Assembly: GCA_015075745.1 (NCBI GenBank)
Contig: JABTTW010000001.1
Coordinates: 3,100,001-3,164,000, forward strand
Source of the DNA: Planctomycetia bacterium
GTDB lineage: Bacteria > Planctomycetota > Phycisphaerae > UBA1845 > UTPLA1
Reading direction: 5' to 3'
DNA length: 64,000 nucleotides
Part shown: positions 8,571-17,285 of the stretch, piece after piece
Layout of the letters: each line of letters opens with the position of its first letter
Position numbering within the stretch: the stretch's first letter is position 1
Program-made: the position numbers and the translations under genes
Notes under the pieces: generated by a model
Told to the model about the DNA's origin: nothing
The model's database searches: none
The model's input: only the letters and a program-made list of their open reading frames with translations

Positions 8571-9598
8571 TCCGCGCTTCCTGAGATTTCCACCAGTCGC
8601 CTCAGCTTCTCGCGTGCCGTGCCGGTGTCAATGGCCCGTCCCGCTGACTTTACACCCTCGCTTAGATCACCTGCGATGCCCGCGACAACGAGCGCAAGCC
8701 CCGCGTTGAGCAGCGCGTGATCTCGGCGCGGGCCGGTTTGGCCATCAAGTACTTCACCGATGGTGGCTGCGCTATTGGCCGGGCTGGTGACGCGAAGTTC
8801 GTCGAGTCCTCCCCGGCCAAGTTTTGCGTCCTCAGGGCAGATCGTCCGCAAAGTAACCCGACCGTCGCGAACTTCCGCCACCGTGCTCGCCTCGCAAATG
8901 GTCAGGTCGCATAGCCCGTCGTGACCGTGCACGACAAAAGCGCGCTCCGCGCCCAGCGCTGCCAGTGCGGCCGCCACTTTCTCGACCAACTCGACACGCG
9001 GCACGCCGATGATCTGCCGTCGCACAATCGCCGGATTCGTCAACGGGCCCAGCAGGTTGAAGATCGTCGGCGTGCCGATCTTTCGCCGAACGTCCTTCAC
9101 GATCGCCATCGCCGGATGAAGCTGCGCGGCGAAGAGAAAGCCGATGCCGATCTCGCGTATGCAGCGCTCGACAACCGCCGGCGAGGCTTCGATACGCACG
9201 CCCAGCGCCGTCAACACCTCCGCCGATCCGCTGGCTCGCGAGTTCGTTCGGTTGCCGTGCTTGGCGACGACCGCCCCCGCCGCCGATGCGATGATCGCCG
9301 CGGCCGTGGACACGTTAAAGGTGCTGATGCCGTCGCCCCCCGTGCCGCAGGTGTCGATGGCATTCGGGGCCTCGCATCGGATCGACGTGACATGACGCCG
9401 CATGACGCCCGCCGCGCCCACAATCTCTTCCACTGTCTCGCCGCGCTTCGCCAGTCCTCTGAGAAACTGCTCGACGTCATCCGGCGGAATCCGCCCGGTC
9501 ATCAGGGCGTCGAAAACCTGCGCGGACTCAGCGCGCGAAAGCTCACCGCCGTTCGCGCCGCGACTCACAAGCTCTTCCCACGACTCACTCACGATCAC
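8567..9598 (-). CDS. trpD: Anthranilate phosphoribosyltransferase
   Basis: 343 residues, the normal family length. The enzyme joins anthranilate to phosphoribosyl pyrophosphate in tryptophan biosynthesis in the cytosol. The pyrophosphate-binding DTCGTGGDG is at 82-90, followed by STFNVSTA, the KHGNR motif near 115, SGSAEVLTALGV, and FLFAAQLHPAM with the family's NLLGPLTNP near 180. An N-terminal helical bundle (residues 1-70) is present. The start is a GTG at 9598, with another in-frame GTG two codons on. No other trp gene is nearby; the coupled downstream partner is the small zinc-ribbon-like gene, so trpD sits outside a trp operon here. Confidence 0.95.
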   Translation of the reverse strand: MIVSESWEELVSRGANGGELSRAESAQVFDALMTGRIPPDDVEQFLRGLAKRGETVEEIVGAAGVMRRHVTSIRCEAPNAIDTCGTGGDGISTFNVSTAAAIIASAAGAVVAKHGNRTNSRASGSAEVLTALGVRIEASPAVVERCIREIGIGFLFAAQLHPAMAIVKDVRRKIGTPTIFNLLGPLTNPAIVRRQIIGVPRVELVEKVAAALAALGAERAFVVHGHDGLCDLTICEASTVAEVRDGRVTLRTICPEDAKLGRGGLDELRVTSPANSAATIGEVLDGQTGPRRDHALLNAGLALVVAGIAGDLSEGVKSAGRAIDTGTAREKLRRLVEISGSAE

Positions 9599-9769
9599 TC
9601 ACGCTTTCACGGGCCCGGCCGCTTTCTACTCCGGTCCTGATGCTGCAACCATCAATTGACCCACGCGCTCGCTCACCCGATAATGACAGTCACTTATCTT
9701 ATCGCACCCAGGCGCAGACTGCTCGTGCAAGGGCAGACTGCAAACGCGCACGCGACGGCGGAGCCGCTC

Positions 9770-10705
9770 ATGGCCGAGACCGTACCCATCCTGATCGACA
9801 CCGACATGGGCGTTGACGACGCCGCGGCAATCTGCCTGGCACTGGCCTCACCGGGGCTAAACGTGCGCGCCATCGTAAGCGTTGGCGGAAACGTGGACGC
9901 CAATCAGGCGACGATCAACATCGGTCGTCTTCTTGCGGCGATGAAGCCCCCGGTCATGCCGGTAATCGGTAGGGGGATGGATCAGCCCGCCGGCGGTCCG
10001 AAGGATCGTCGGGCCCTTTTCGGCGAAGATGGTCTGGGCGGTTGCGATCTCCCATCGCCGGATCAATCAAAGGTCGCCGATTTTTCCGCCGTCTATCAGG
10101 ACGCGATTGACGACGCCAAGGGCGAGTTGATCGTCGTCGCCCTCGGGCCCCTCACCAACATCGCCGCCATGCTCGATCGTTCGCCCGAGTTAATGCGCCG
10201 CATCAAGCACCTGCATCTGACCGGCGGCGCCGTCTGGGCCCAGGGCGATGCATCCCCCGCATCAGAGTTTAACTTCCACAAAGACCCCTCGGCCGCTGCC
10301 AGAGTTCTGTCATCGCGCCTGCCCATCACGGTCACACCGCTCGATGTGACGCGCCTGGTCTGCTTCGACGAGTCGCACGCCGCGCACCTCGCCGCCAGCG
10401 GCTATCGCACCGGCGAAGTCCTTTCCCGCCTGATGCGATATCCGATCGAGCAGGACGTCGATCCCAGCTACGGAAAGTGCCATCTCGCCGACGCAGTAAC
10501 CGTCGGCAGCCTCCTCTGGCCGGGCCTCTTCCTCAAGACACGCATGCGACTGGAGATCGTCACCGAAGGCCCGCAGGCAGGGCGGAGCAAGCCCGCGCTC
10601 GGCGGCGCTGCCGAAGAGCGGATTGACCTCCTCACCGCGATCAACGCCGTCGATTTCCAGGAGAACCTGCTAGAATCCCTCTGCCACGAGGCGTTCGTGG
10701 TCTAA
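9770..10705 (+). CDS. Inosine/uridine-preferring nucleoside hydrolase family protein
   Basis: About 311 residues from the ATG at 9770, giving the usual family length; an upstream in-frame start at 9656 would add 38 unrelated residues. The N-terminal calcium-binding signature DTDMGVDDAAAI is intact, as are LGPLTNIAAM and the SEFNFHKDPSAA stretch that contacts the nucleoside ribose and metal. The C-terminal region has CHLADAVTVGSLLWP, corresponding to the family's His/Asp-containing region. It hydrolyses the N-glycosidic bond of a ribonucleoside to ribose plus base; which base cannot be read from sequence. The copper-chaperone gene follows after 23 bases. Confidence 0.88.
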   Translation: MAETVPILIDTDMGVDDAAAICLALASPGLNVRAIVSVGGNVDANQATINIGRLLAAMKPPVMPVIGRGMDQPAGGPKDRRALFGEDGLGGCDLPSPDQSKVADFSAVYQDAIDDAKGELIVVALGPLTNIAAMLDRSPELMRRIKHLHLTGGAVWAQGDASPASEFNFHKDPSAAARVLSSRLPITVTPLDVTRLVCFDESHAAHLAASGYRTGEVLSRLMRYPIEQDVDPSYGKCHLADAVTVGSLLWPGLFLKTRMRLEIVTEGPQAGRSKPALGGAAEERIDLLTAINAVDFQENLLESLCHEAFVV

Positions 10706-10728
10706 TTTTCCAAGGCAGGTGACTCGGC

Positions 10729-10968
10729 GTGAATCGCTATACGATCGACATCAACGGCATGACCTGCGAGCATTGCGTGGGCACGGTTCAAAAGGCACTC
10801 GTCACTGTTCCCGGCGTCGTTTCGGCGGCAGTCGAGCTGAATCCAGGCCGCGCCCTTGTCGAGTTGGATGACGTGACATCGGGTATCGCGTCACTTGTGC
10901 GGGCAATCGCCGGCGCGGGCTATTCAGTGGCGGGATATCGAGAAGCGCCCCCGCAATCTCATCCATAG
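10729..10968 (+). CDS. CopZ-like heavy-metal-binding chaperone
   Basis: 79 residues, GTG start with a purine-rich AAGGCAGGTGA upstream. This is a single heavy-metal-associated (HMA) domain with the GMTCEHC metal-binding loop near residue 10 and the beta-alpha-beta-beta-alpha-beta pattern typical of CopZ/Atx1 proteins. It should carry Cu(I) in the cytosol and deliver it to the P-type ATPase encoded 15 bases downstream. No CsoR- or CueR-type regulator is visible in the neighbourhood. Confidence 0.88.
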   Translation: MNRYTIDINGMTCEHCVGTVQKALVTVPGVVSAAVELNPGRALVELDDVTSGIASLVRAIAGAGYSVAGYREAPPQSHP

Positions 10969-10983
10969 GCGTCAGAGTCCGTC

Positions 10984-13251
10984 GTGCCTCAATCCATCCA
11001 GTTGCGAATCTCGGGAATGACCTGCGGCGCCTGCGTCCGCCGCGTGGAGGACGCCCTGCGCAGCGTGACCGGCGTGGCGGACGCCGGCGTGCAGCTCATG
11101 TCCGAGTCGGCCATCGTCGCGACGGGCGGCGCTGCCGTATCAAAAGACGCGCTCGTACAGGCCGTGCGCGCAATCGGCTACGACGCGGAGGTCATGAGCG
11201 GCGCTGATACGGCCATCCCCGGCGCCGATGAATCTGCCCACCGCGAGCGGCAGCGCAGGGATCGGCAGGCGTTGATCCAGGCGATCGGCCTCGTTCTGCC
11301 CATTCTCGCCGTTGACCACTTCCGCCACGTCCTGTGGAGCCACAACACCGGCAGCCAGACCGCGGCCATCCTCTTGGAACTCGTCCTGCTGCTCATGCTC
11401 GCATTCAGCCCGGCCGGCGCGCCCATCCTGGTCGGCGGCCTTCGAGCACTGTTCTTCCGCACGCCGAACATGGACTTGCTCATCACAATGGGCTTCTCCG
11501 TCGCCACGCTCAGCAGTGTCTACGGCGCGTTCATCGCCCGCGATGAAGCCTTCGTGCACGTACACGCTGCGGCGATGATCCTCGGTCTCGTTTGCGTAGG
11601 CCGGTACTTGGAAACGCGCGCCCGTGGTCGCGCCGCTTCCGCCATGAAGGCCCTCGCCCGCCACGCGCCCAGGACCGCGCTCGTCAAGCGCGACGGCCAG
11701 GTGGTTTCCACTCGCGTGGAAGACATTGCGATCGACGACATCATCGTCGTGCCTGTGCATAACGCGATCCCCGCCGACGGCGTGATCGTCGAAGGCGGCG
11801 CGGCCGTCGACGAAGCCCTCATGACCGGCGAGCCGTTTCCAGTCAACCGCACCCAGGGCGACACGGTGCTCGGCGGCACGTTGGTCGTTGAGGGACAGAT
11901 TTCCTTCCGCGTCACCGCGACCGGAGCCCAGGCCGCCGTCGGTCGAATCGCGCAACTCGTCGCCCGCGCACAGGGAAGCAAGACAAAGATGCAGCGGACC
12001 GCCGATCGCGTGGCGGCCGTCTTCACGCCGATCGTCATAGCTGCGGCAACGATTACCTTTGTAGGCTGGCTTTCGCTCTACGGTCGTGACTCGATGGCCG
12101 CCGCGGCCCGCGCGGCCATCGCCGTACTGGTCGTCGCATGCCCCTGTGCCCTCGGATTAGCGACCCCGGTCGTCATCAGCGTCGCATCGAGCATGGCGGC
12201 CCTTCGCGGCATCCTCGTCCGCGACGCCGGCATGCTCGAGGCGATGGCGGGAATCGATCTCGTCATCTGGGACAAGACGGGCACGCTCACCTCCGGCAAA
12301 CACAGCGTCCACTGGATCAAACCGCTGGCCTCCTACAACGAGGCCCAACTCCTGGCCCTCGCCGCCGCGGCTGAGCAGTTCTCCACGCATCCGATCGCCC
12401 GGGCCATCGAGACCCGCGCTCGCCGCGACTCGATGGACCTCGCTATCCCCTCAGCCTTCAACATCGTTCTCGGCGGCGGCGTCACGGCGCGCGTGGAAGA
12501 GCACGATCTCGTCATCGGCAGTCTTGCTTTCCTGGAAGGCCAGGGCATCGCGGATGCACGCATCGTCGTAAAGCACGGTACCGACGCTGGGCCGAGGGAC
12601 ACTCTGGTCGGTGTCGCTGTTGACGGGATGATGGCAGGCCTGATCTCCCTTTCCGACGCGACGCGCCCATCGTCGGCCCAGGCCGTCAAGACTTTGAAAT
12701 CGTTGGGCATCGAAAGCGAACTGCTCACCGGCGACGTCGCGGACGTGGCAGGCGTCGTGGCAGCCGAGGTCGGCATCAAGCGCGTCAGCGCGGCATGCAG
12801 TCCCGCGGACAAGGTCGCCCGAATCGCAAAGGCCAGGCAGGAGGGGCGGCGCGTGGCCATGGTCGGCGATGGCGTCAACGATGCCGCGGCCCTGGCGGCC
12901 GCCGACGTCGGAATCGCCTTTGGCTCGGGCACCGATGTCGCCTCCGTAGCGGCCGGGATCAATCTCATCGGCTCCGCGCCCGGCGCTGTCCCAGACGCCG
13001 TGAAGCTCTCTCGCGCAAGCCTGCGACTGATCCGCGAGAACCTCTTTTGGGCCTTCGCATACAATGTGATTATGATTCCATTCGCGGCGATGGGGCGCTT
13101 ACCCCCGTCGCTGGCTGCCGGAGCGATGATGCTCAGTTCGCTCACCGTGGTGCTCAACGCGCTGCGATTGGGTCGCCTTTGGCGTAAACAATCGAGGACC
13201 ACCCAGCGCCCGGAAGCGAACCGCACAGAGCCACGAGTCGAAGCCCAGTGA
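10984..13251 (+). CDS. copA: Copper-exporting P1B-type ATPase (CopA-like)
   Basis: 755 residues, GTG start. Domains in order: one N-terminal HMA domain (GMTCGAC, Cys14 and Cys17), transmembrane helices, actuator domain with TGEPFPV (~280), the membrane CPC motif (Cys386-Pro-Cys388) that defines Cu+/Ag+ pumps, the phosphorylation site D430KTGT, the nucleotide-binding domain, and the hinge MVGDGVNDAAAL followed by the last two helices. It exports monovalent copper with ATP hydrolysis. The immediately preceding CopZ-like gene supports copper. The nucleotide-binding domain has THPIAR, close to the HP motif of the family. Everything essential is present. Confidence 0.93.
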   Translation: MPQSIQLRISGMTCGACVRRVEDALRSVTGVADAGVQLMSESAIVATGGAAVSKDALVQAVRAIGYDAEVMSGADTAIPGADESAHRERQRRDRQALIQAIGLVLPILAVDHFRHVLWSHNTGSQTAAILLELVLLLMLAFSPAGAPILVGGLRALFFRTPNMDLLITMGFSVATLSSVYGAFIARDEAFVHVHAAAMILGLVCVGRYLETRARGRAASAMKALARHAPRTALVKRDGQVVSTRVEDIAIDDIIVVPVHNAIPADGVIVEGGAAVDEALMTGEPFPVNRTQGDTVLGGTLVVEGQISFRVTATGAQAAVGRIAQLVARAQGSKTKMQRTADRVAAVFTPIVIAAATITFVGWLSLYGRDSMAAAARAAIAVLVVACPCALGLATPVVISVASSMAALRGILVRDAGMLEAMAGIDLVIWDKTGTLTSGKHSVHWIKPLASYNEAQLLALAAAAEQFSTHPIARAIETRARRDSMDLAIPSAFNIVLGGGVTARVEEHDLVIGSLAFLEGQGIADARIVVKHGTDAGPRDTLVGVAVDGMMAGLISLSDATRPSSAQAVKTLKSLGIESELLTGDVADVAGVVAAEVGIKRVSAACSPADKVARIAKARQEGRRVAMVGDGVNDAAALAAADVGIAFGSGTDVASVAAGINLIGSAPGAVPDAVKLSRASLRLIRENLFWAFAYNVIMIPFAAMGRLPPSLAAGAMMLSSLTVVLNALRLGRLWRKQSRTTQRPEANRTEPRVEAQ

Positions 13252-13315
13252 GCCTTGCGATTCAATCGTCGCTTGGCATGGGCTTGAATCTCACGCGTTC
13301 TTTTTCAGGTGACCA

Positions 13316-14260
13316 ATGCGAGTTTACCGGGGCGTAGCCTCCATAGACGACCACCTTCGCGGAGCGGTGCTCACCGTCGGAAACTTCGACGGCGTGCACC
13401 TCGGCCACCAGCGCATCCTCCGTACCGCCCACGCCCTGGCCAAAGTCTCGAACTCGGCGGTCGTCGCCATGACCTTCGAGCCCCACCCCGTCGCGGTACT
13501 CCGACCGGATCACGCGCCGCCGCGACTGACCCTCTGGGAGGAGAAACTCCACCAGCTTGAGCTCGCCGGCGCCGATGCCGTCATTCGCCTCGATACCGAT
13601 TGGCCGCTTCTCTCCCTGTCCGCGGATGATTTTGTCCGCGAGGTCCTCGTCAAACGGATACATCCGTCGTACATCGTCGAGGGCCCTGATTTCGCCTTTG
13701 GCCGTGGTCGAACCGGCGATGTCCATACGCTCGAACTTCTTTCCCCCAAAGGCGGCTATCAGGTTCGTATCGTCGATCCATATCGCCTGCACCTGGAAAG
13801 CGGCGAGCTGATCGCGGTCTCCAGCACGCAAATCCGCAAACTCCTCTCAACGGGAAAAGTCGAGGAAGCGGCGCGTTGTCTCGGTCGTCCTTATGCACTC
13901 ATCGGCCCTGTCATTCATGGGGCCGGCGCGGGACACAAGCTCGGTTTTCCGACCATCAACCTCGACGTCGGCGAGCAGCTCGTTCCGGCGGAGGGCGTCT
14001 ATGCAGGCATCGCCGCAATCGCCGGTCTTCGCGCGCCGGCGGCCATCAGCATCGGCACACGTCCCACCCTCGGCGGTCGTGAACTCGCCGTGGAGGCATT
14101 CGTCCTGGACGAAAGCGGAGACTGGTACGCCGAGCACGCCCGAATCGAGATTTCAAGTCGTCTTCGCGACCAGCGCAAGTTCAACAGCCCCCAAGCGCTG
14201 GCAGAGCAAATCGCCGAGGACGTCAAGCGAACCCGCGACATCATTTCAGTGATCAAGTAA
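13316..14260 (+). CDS. ribF: Bifunctional riboflavin kinase / FAD synthetase
   Basis: 314 residues, standard length. The N-terminal FAD-synthetase half has VGNFDGVHLGHQ (nucleotidyltransferase HxGH motif) and FGRGRTGDVHTL; the C-terminal riboflavin-kinase half has LGRPYALIGPVIHGAGAGHKLGFPTINL and the later IGTRPT..GREL stretch. It makes FMN from riboflavin and ATP, then FAD. The ATG overlaps the distal part of a short spacer after copA (64 bases), and the DHH phosphoesterase gene begins nine bases after its stop, so the two are likely cotranscribed. In many bacteria ribF and nrnA-type genes are neighbours (with truB/rbfA), which supports both calls. Confidence 0.95.
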   Translation: MRVYRGVASIDDHLRGAVLTVGNFDGVHLGHQRILRTAHALAKVSNSAVVAMTFEPHPVAVLRPDHAPPRLTLWEEKLHQLELAGADAVIRLDTDWPLLSLSADDFVREVLVKRIHPSYIVEGPDFAFGRGRTGDVHTLELLSPKGGYQVRIVDPYRLHLESGELIAVSSTQIRKLLSTGKVEEAARCLGRPYALIGPVIHGAGAGHKLGFPTINLDVGEQLVPAEGVYAGIAAIAGLRAPAAISIGTRPTLGGRELAVEAFVLDESGDWYAEHARIEISSRLRDQRKFNSPQALAEQIAEDVKRTRDIISVIK

Positions 14261-14269
14261 GCTCCCGGT

Positions 14270-15268
14270 ATGAAGCCCGGCCTCATCTCCATCGAATCGC
14301 TACTCAATCGCATCGCCGCCGCCAGGCGCGTGCTCATCACCACCCATGCCCGCGCCGATGGTGACGCTTTGGCCTGCGTCGCCACCATGCAGCGCGTCCT
14401 GCGGCAACAGGGCAAGTCCGCCGACGGCTATCTCCACGAGCCAATCGGCGAGCGGTATCAATTCGTCGAGTCGATCGAGCGCCTGAATGTCTGGCAGCCT
14501 TCCAGCGCCGCCGCGGTCCTCGCGGATCACGACCTGCTCATCGTCGTGGATACCTGTGCGACAGTTCAGCTCGGCGAGGTCGCCGCAGCCATCAAGGCCG
14601 CCAGTATCGTCAAGCTGGGAATTGACCATCACATCACGCGCGACGACATCGTCGACGAAGTGTTCGTCGATGAGTCGGCCGGCGCCTGCGCTCAACTCGT
14701 CCTTCGCCTTTGTGAACACGCCCGCTGGCCCATCGACGCCGACGCAGCCACACTCCTATTTTCCGGCTTGGCGACCGACACCGGCTGGTTTCGATTCTCA
14801 AACGCCGATGCCGTCGTCTTTGCCGACGCCGCCAGCCTCATCCGCGTCGGCGCCCGGCCGAACGAACTCTACGAGCGCCTCTTTTTATGCGAAGTGCTTC
14901 CCCGCATTCGCCTCATGGGCGAAGTCATGTCGTCCTTCGAGTTGCTGGCCGACGGCCGGCTGGCGATCATTCGCATCACGCGGGACATGCTCAAGCGATG
15001 CGGGGCCAGCACGCAGATGACCGAGGACATCATCAATGAACCTCAGCGACTCGGCACCGTGGTCGCTTGTGCGATGATCATCGAGCCCGAGCCGGGCGGG
15101 CCGGTCCGCGTCAGCATGCGCAGCAAGCGCGACATCGACGTGGCGAGACTGGCGGCCGCCTGGGGCGGCGGCGGACATGCACGCGCTGCCGGCGCCAAGA
15201 TCAGCGGCGACTTCACTGCGACCGCGAAGATGGTGACCGACGCGCTGCTCAAAGCGATGGAGGGCTGA
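14270..15268 (+). CDS. nrnA: DHH-family phosphoesterase, NrnA-like oligoribonuclease/pAp phosphatase
   Basis: 332 residues. The DHH domain shows motif I as THARADGDALA (usually H-x-x-PDGDA), motif II around VVDTCATVQLG, and the eponymous IDHHITRDD, followed by ATDTGWFRF. The C-terminal DHHA1 domain ends with GGGGHARAAGAKISG, the substrate-binding glycine motif. Members degrade 2-5-nucleotide RNAs and dephosphorylate 3'-phosphoadenosine 5'-phosphate. Ribosome-binding site overlaps the nine-base gap after ribF. Metal-ligand Asp and His residues are present, so activity is expected. The symbol follows the family; the exact substrate was not tested. Confidence 0.88.
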   Translation: MKPGLISIESLLNRIAAARRVLITTHARADGDALACVATMQRVLRQQGKSADGYLHEPIGERYQFVESIERLNVWQPSSAAAVLADHDLLIVVDTCATVQLGEVAAAIKAASIVKLGIDHHITRDDIVDEVFVDESAGACAQLVLRLCEHARWPIDADAATLLFSGLATDTGWFRFSNADAVVFADAASLIRVGARPNELYERLFLCEVLPRIRLMGEVMSSFELLADGRLAIIRITRDMLKRCGASTQMTEDIINEPQRLGTVVACAMIIEPEPGGPVRVSMRSKRDIDVARLAAAWGGGGHARAAGAKISGDFTATAKMVTDALLKAMEG

Positions 15269-15285
15269 GATTTCAGCTTCGTCTT

Positions 15286-16125
15286 ATGTCGAACACACCC
15301 AACTCTTGTAGCTTCACTGGCATCCTGCCGGCGCTTCCGACCGGCGCCCGCATCATGCTCACCGCGTTTCTGGCGATCATCGGCACAGGCTATCTGGTGG
15401 CCGTCGCAAACATCTACTGGCGCCACCAAATGGCCGACGGCAAGGAAGGCGTCTCCCTCGGCGATCTTCGCGCCGTCTATTCGGGCACAACCGTCGCGGC
15501 CGATGCCAGGGAATTGCCCTCGCGCATGTTGACCATGATTCGCGGCGAGATGCGGCAGTATTTCTCGTCCGATGCCCATTTCTCCGTGTTGGAAACATGG
15601 CTCAAGGAGGGCGGAAGCGAAGCCGGGCTCACCAAGGGCGAGGCAAAGGCCGTGCCGAAGCGCGTGCTTCTGATGGACTGCATGCGCTGTCATGCCCAGA
15701 GCACCGAGACACGCATCTCGAAGGAAGCGCCGTTCGGCCCCGACGAGTTCAACGTCGACTACGGTCTCATCTCGCGGTTTGTCTCCACGTCAAAGGGCCC
15801 GTCCCCCGGCGAAGTTCGTGTCCCGCCCCAATATACGATTCCCCGGTTAATACTTGTCAGCCACCAGCACATGCTGGCCATCCCCATGTTCACGCTGATC
15901 ATCGGCCTGCTCTTCATGACCACGCGGCTGCCTCCCATGCTGCGCGGAGTTATGACACCGGTCCCCATGATCGCCGTCCTGTTCGATCTGTCCGGCTGGT
16001 GGCTGGCTCGCGTAGCCGACTCCTTCGTCCTCGTCATTGCCGGGGCAGGCGGCCTCTTTGCACTCTCATTCGGCTTTCAGATATTTTGCGTGCTCGTTGA
16101 TATGTGGCGACCTCAGAAACTCTGA
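15286..16125 (+). CDS. Polytopic membrane protein with one c-type haem motif
   Basis: About 279 residues from the ATG at 15286, 17 bases after nrnA; a longer reading begins inside nrnA and is unlikely. One helix near residues 25-45 is followed by a ~135-residue soluble loop that contains a single CMRCH motif (Cys132, Cys135, His136), the covalent haem c attachment signature. Four hydrophobic segments fill the last 100 residues (MLAIPMFTLIIGLLFM, TPVPMIAVLFDLSGWWLA, SFVLVIAGAGGLFALSFG). The soluble loop should therefore face the periplasm. A histidine in SHQHMLAIP is a possible distal ligand. I do not recognise a named family; a membrane electron carrier or a haem sensor are both possible. Confidence 0.7.
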   Translation: MSNTPNSCSFTGILPALPTGARIMLTAFLAIIGTGYLVAVANIYWRHQMADGKEGVSLGDLRAVYSGTTVAADARELPSRMLTMIRGEMRQYFSSDAHFSVLETWLKEGGSEAGLTKGEAKAVPKRVLLMDCMRCHAQSTETRISKEAPFGPDEFNVDYGLISRFVSTSKGPSPGEVRVPPQYTIPRLILVSHQHMLAIPMFTLIIGLLFMTTRLPPMLRGVMTPVPMIAVLFDLSGWWLARVADSFVLVIAGAGGLFALSFGFQIFCVLVDMWRPQKL

Positions 16126-16270
16126 TCATGTTCTCCGTTAAGGGCCGATTCAGATTTCGTTGCCCGGCCCGCCGATTTTTTCTCAAATGCTCCACTGTGT
16201 CGGCCTCCGGGCCTCGTCTATAATGGTTGGAGAGCCGCACGATTAACCCACAGACCCGCGGGCACCCTGA

Positions 16271-17233
16271 ATGTCAACCATGGCCATCGATCGAAAGCCC
16301 GACCTCCTCGAAAAGCTCCGCAAGCTGAGGGCCAACGTCGAAACCGTCTTCATCGGCAAGCCCGACGCCGTCAATCAGGTCCTCATCGGCCTCCTCGCCC
16401 GTGGGCATGTCCTGGTCGAGGATGTCCCCGGCGTCGGAAAGACAGTGCTGGCCCGTGCCGTCGCCCGAAGCATTGATTGTCGTTTCTCACGCGTCCAGCT
16501 CACGCCGGACCTCCTGCCCTCCGACATCCTGGGGATCAGCATCTATAACGATCGTTCCGGCGCCTTCGACTTTAAGCCGGGGCCGATCTTCTCGAACATC
16601 GTCCTTGCCGACGAAATCAATCGCACGACGCCCCGCACCCAGTCAGCCTTGCTCGAGGTCATGAACGAGGCTCAGGTCAGCGTCGACGGCCAGGCCATCC
16701 GTCTCGACCAGCCCTTCATGGTCATCGCCACACAAAACCCCTTCGAGTTCGAAGGCACATACTTCCTGCCGGAAAACCAGCTCGACCGCTTCATCCTGCG
16801 CGTGAAGATCGGCTATCCCGCAAGGGCCGATGAGCGCCAGATCCTTCGCCAGCAGCCGGATCGTGAGCCGTTGGAGTCCCTCGCATCCGTCATGGGCGCC
16901 GACGACGTGCTTCGCCTTCAAAAAATGGCCGACGACGTGCGAGTTGACGACGTCCTTCTCGATTACTTGCAGGACATCGTCGAAGCCACCCGCCGCCACG
17001 AGGCGTTTGAGGTCGGCGTCTCTCCGCGCGGCGCCTTGTCACTGCTTCGCGCGGCCAAGGCATCGGCCGTCCTGCAGGGACGCGATTATGTGATTCCCGA
17101 TGACGTCAAGTCGCTCTGCATCGCCGCATTCGCCCATCGCGTGGTCAGCAAGTCCTATCTGCGCGACGGTCACCTGGGCTCAAACGACCAGATCATGCTG
17201 GAAATCCGCGAGCAGATAGCCGTGCCGACGTGA
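16271..17233 (+). CDS. MoxR-family AAA+ ATPase
   Basis: 320 residues, normal length. Walker A is EDVPGVGKTVLARA (~55), Walker B is VLADEINRTTPRTQSALLE (~115) with the MoxR-typical NRTTPRTQ, then sensor 1 in VIATQNPFEFEGTYFLPE, and a C-terminal lid domain with VSPRGALSLLRAAKA. MoxR proteins act as chaperone-like ATPases that help mature or activate partner complexes. The next two genes encode a DUF58 protein and a transglutaminase-fold membrane protein, the usual partners, so this is the standard MoxR-DUF58-TgpA set acting at the inner membrane. The gene is followed by DUF58 after 52 bases. Confidence 0.93.
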   Translation: MSTMAIDRKPDLLEKLRKLRANVETVFIGKPDAVNQVLIGLLARGHVLVEDVPGVGKTVLARAVARSIDCRFSRVQLTPDLLPSDILGISIYNDRSGAFDFKPGPIFSNIVLADEINRTTPRTQSALLEVMNEAQVSVDGQAIRLDQPFMVIATQNPFEFEGTYFLPENQLDRFILRVKIGYPARADERQILRQQPDREPLESLASVMGADDVLRLQKMADDVRVDDVLLDYLQDIVEATRRHEAFEVGVSPRGALSLLRAAKASAVLQGRDYVIPDDVKSLCIAAFAHRVVSKSYLRDGHLGSNDQIMLEIREQIAVPT

Positions 17234-17285
17234 CGGCCACCCTAGGCAATCGGATACATTCCGGGACTACTCACGGCCCGAAGCC

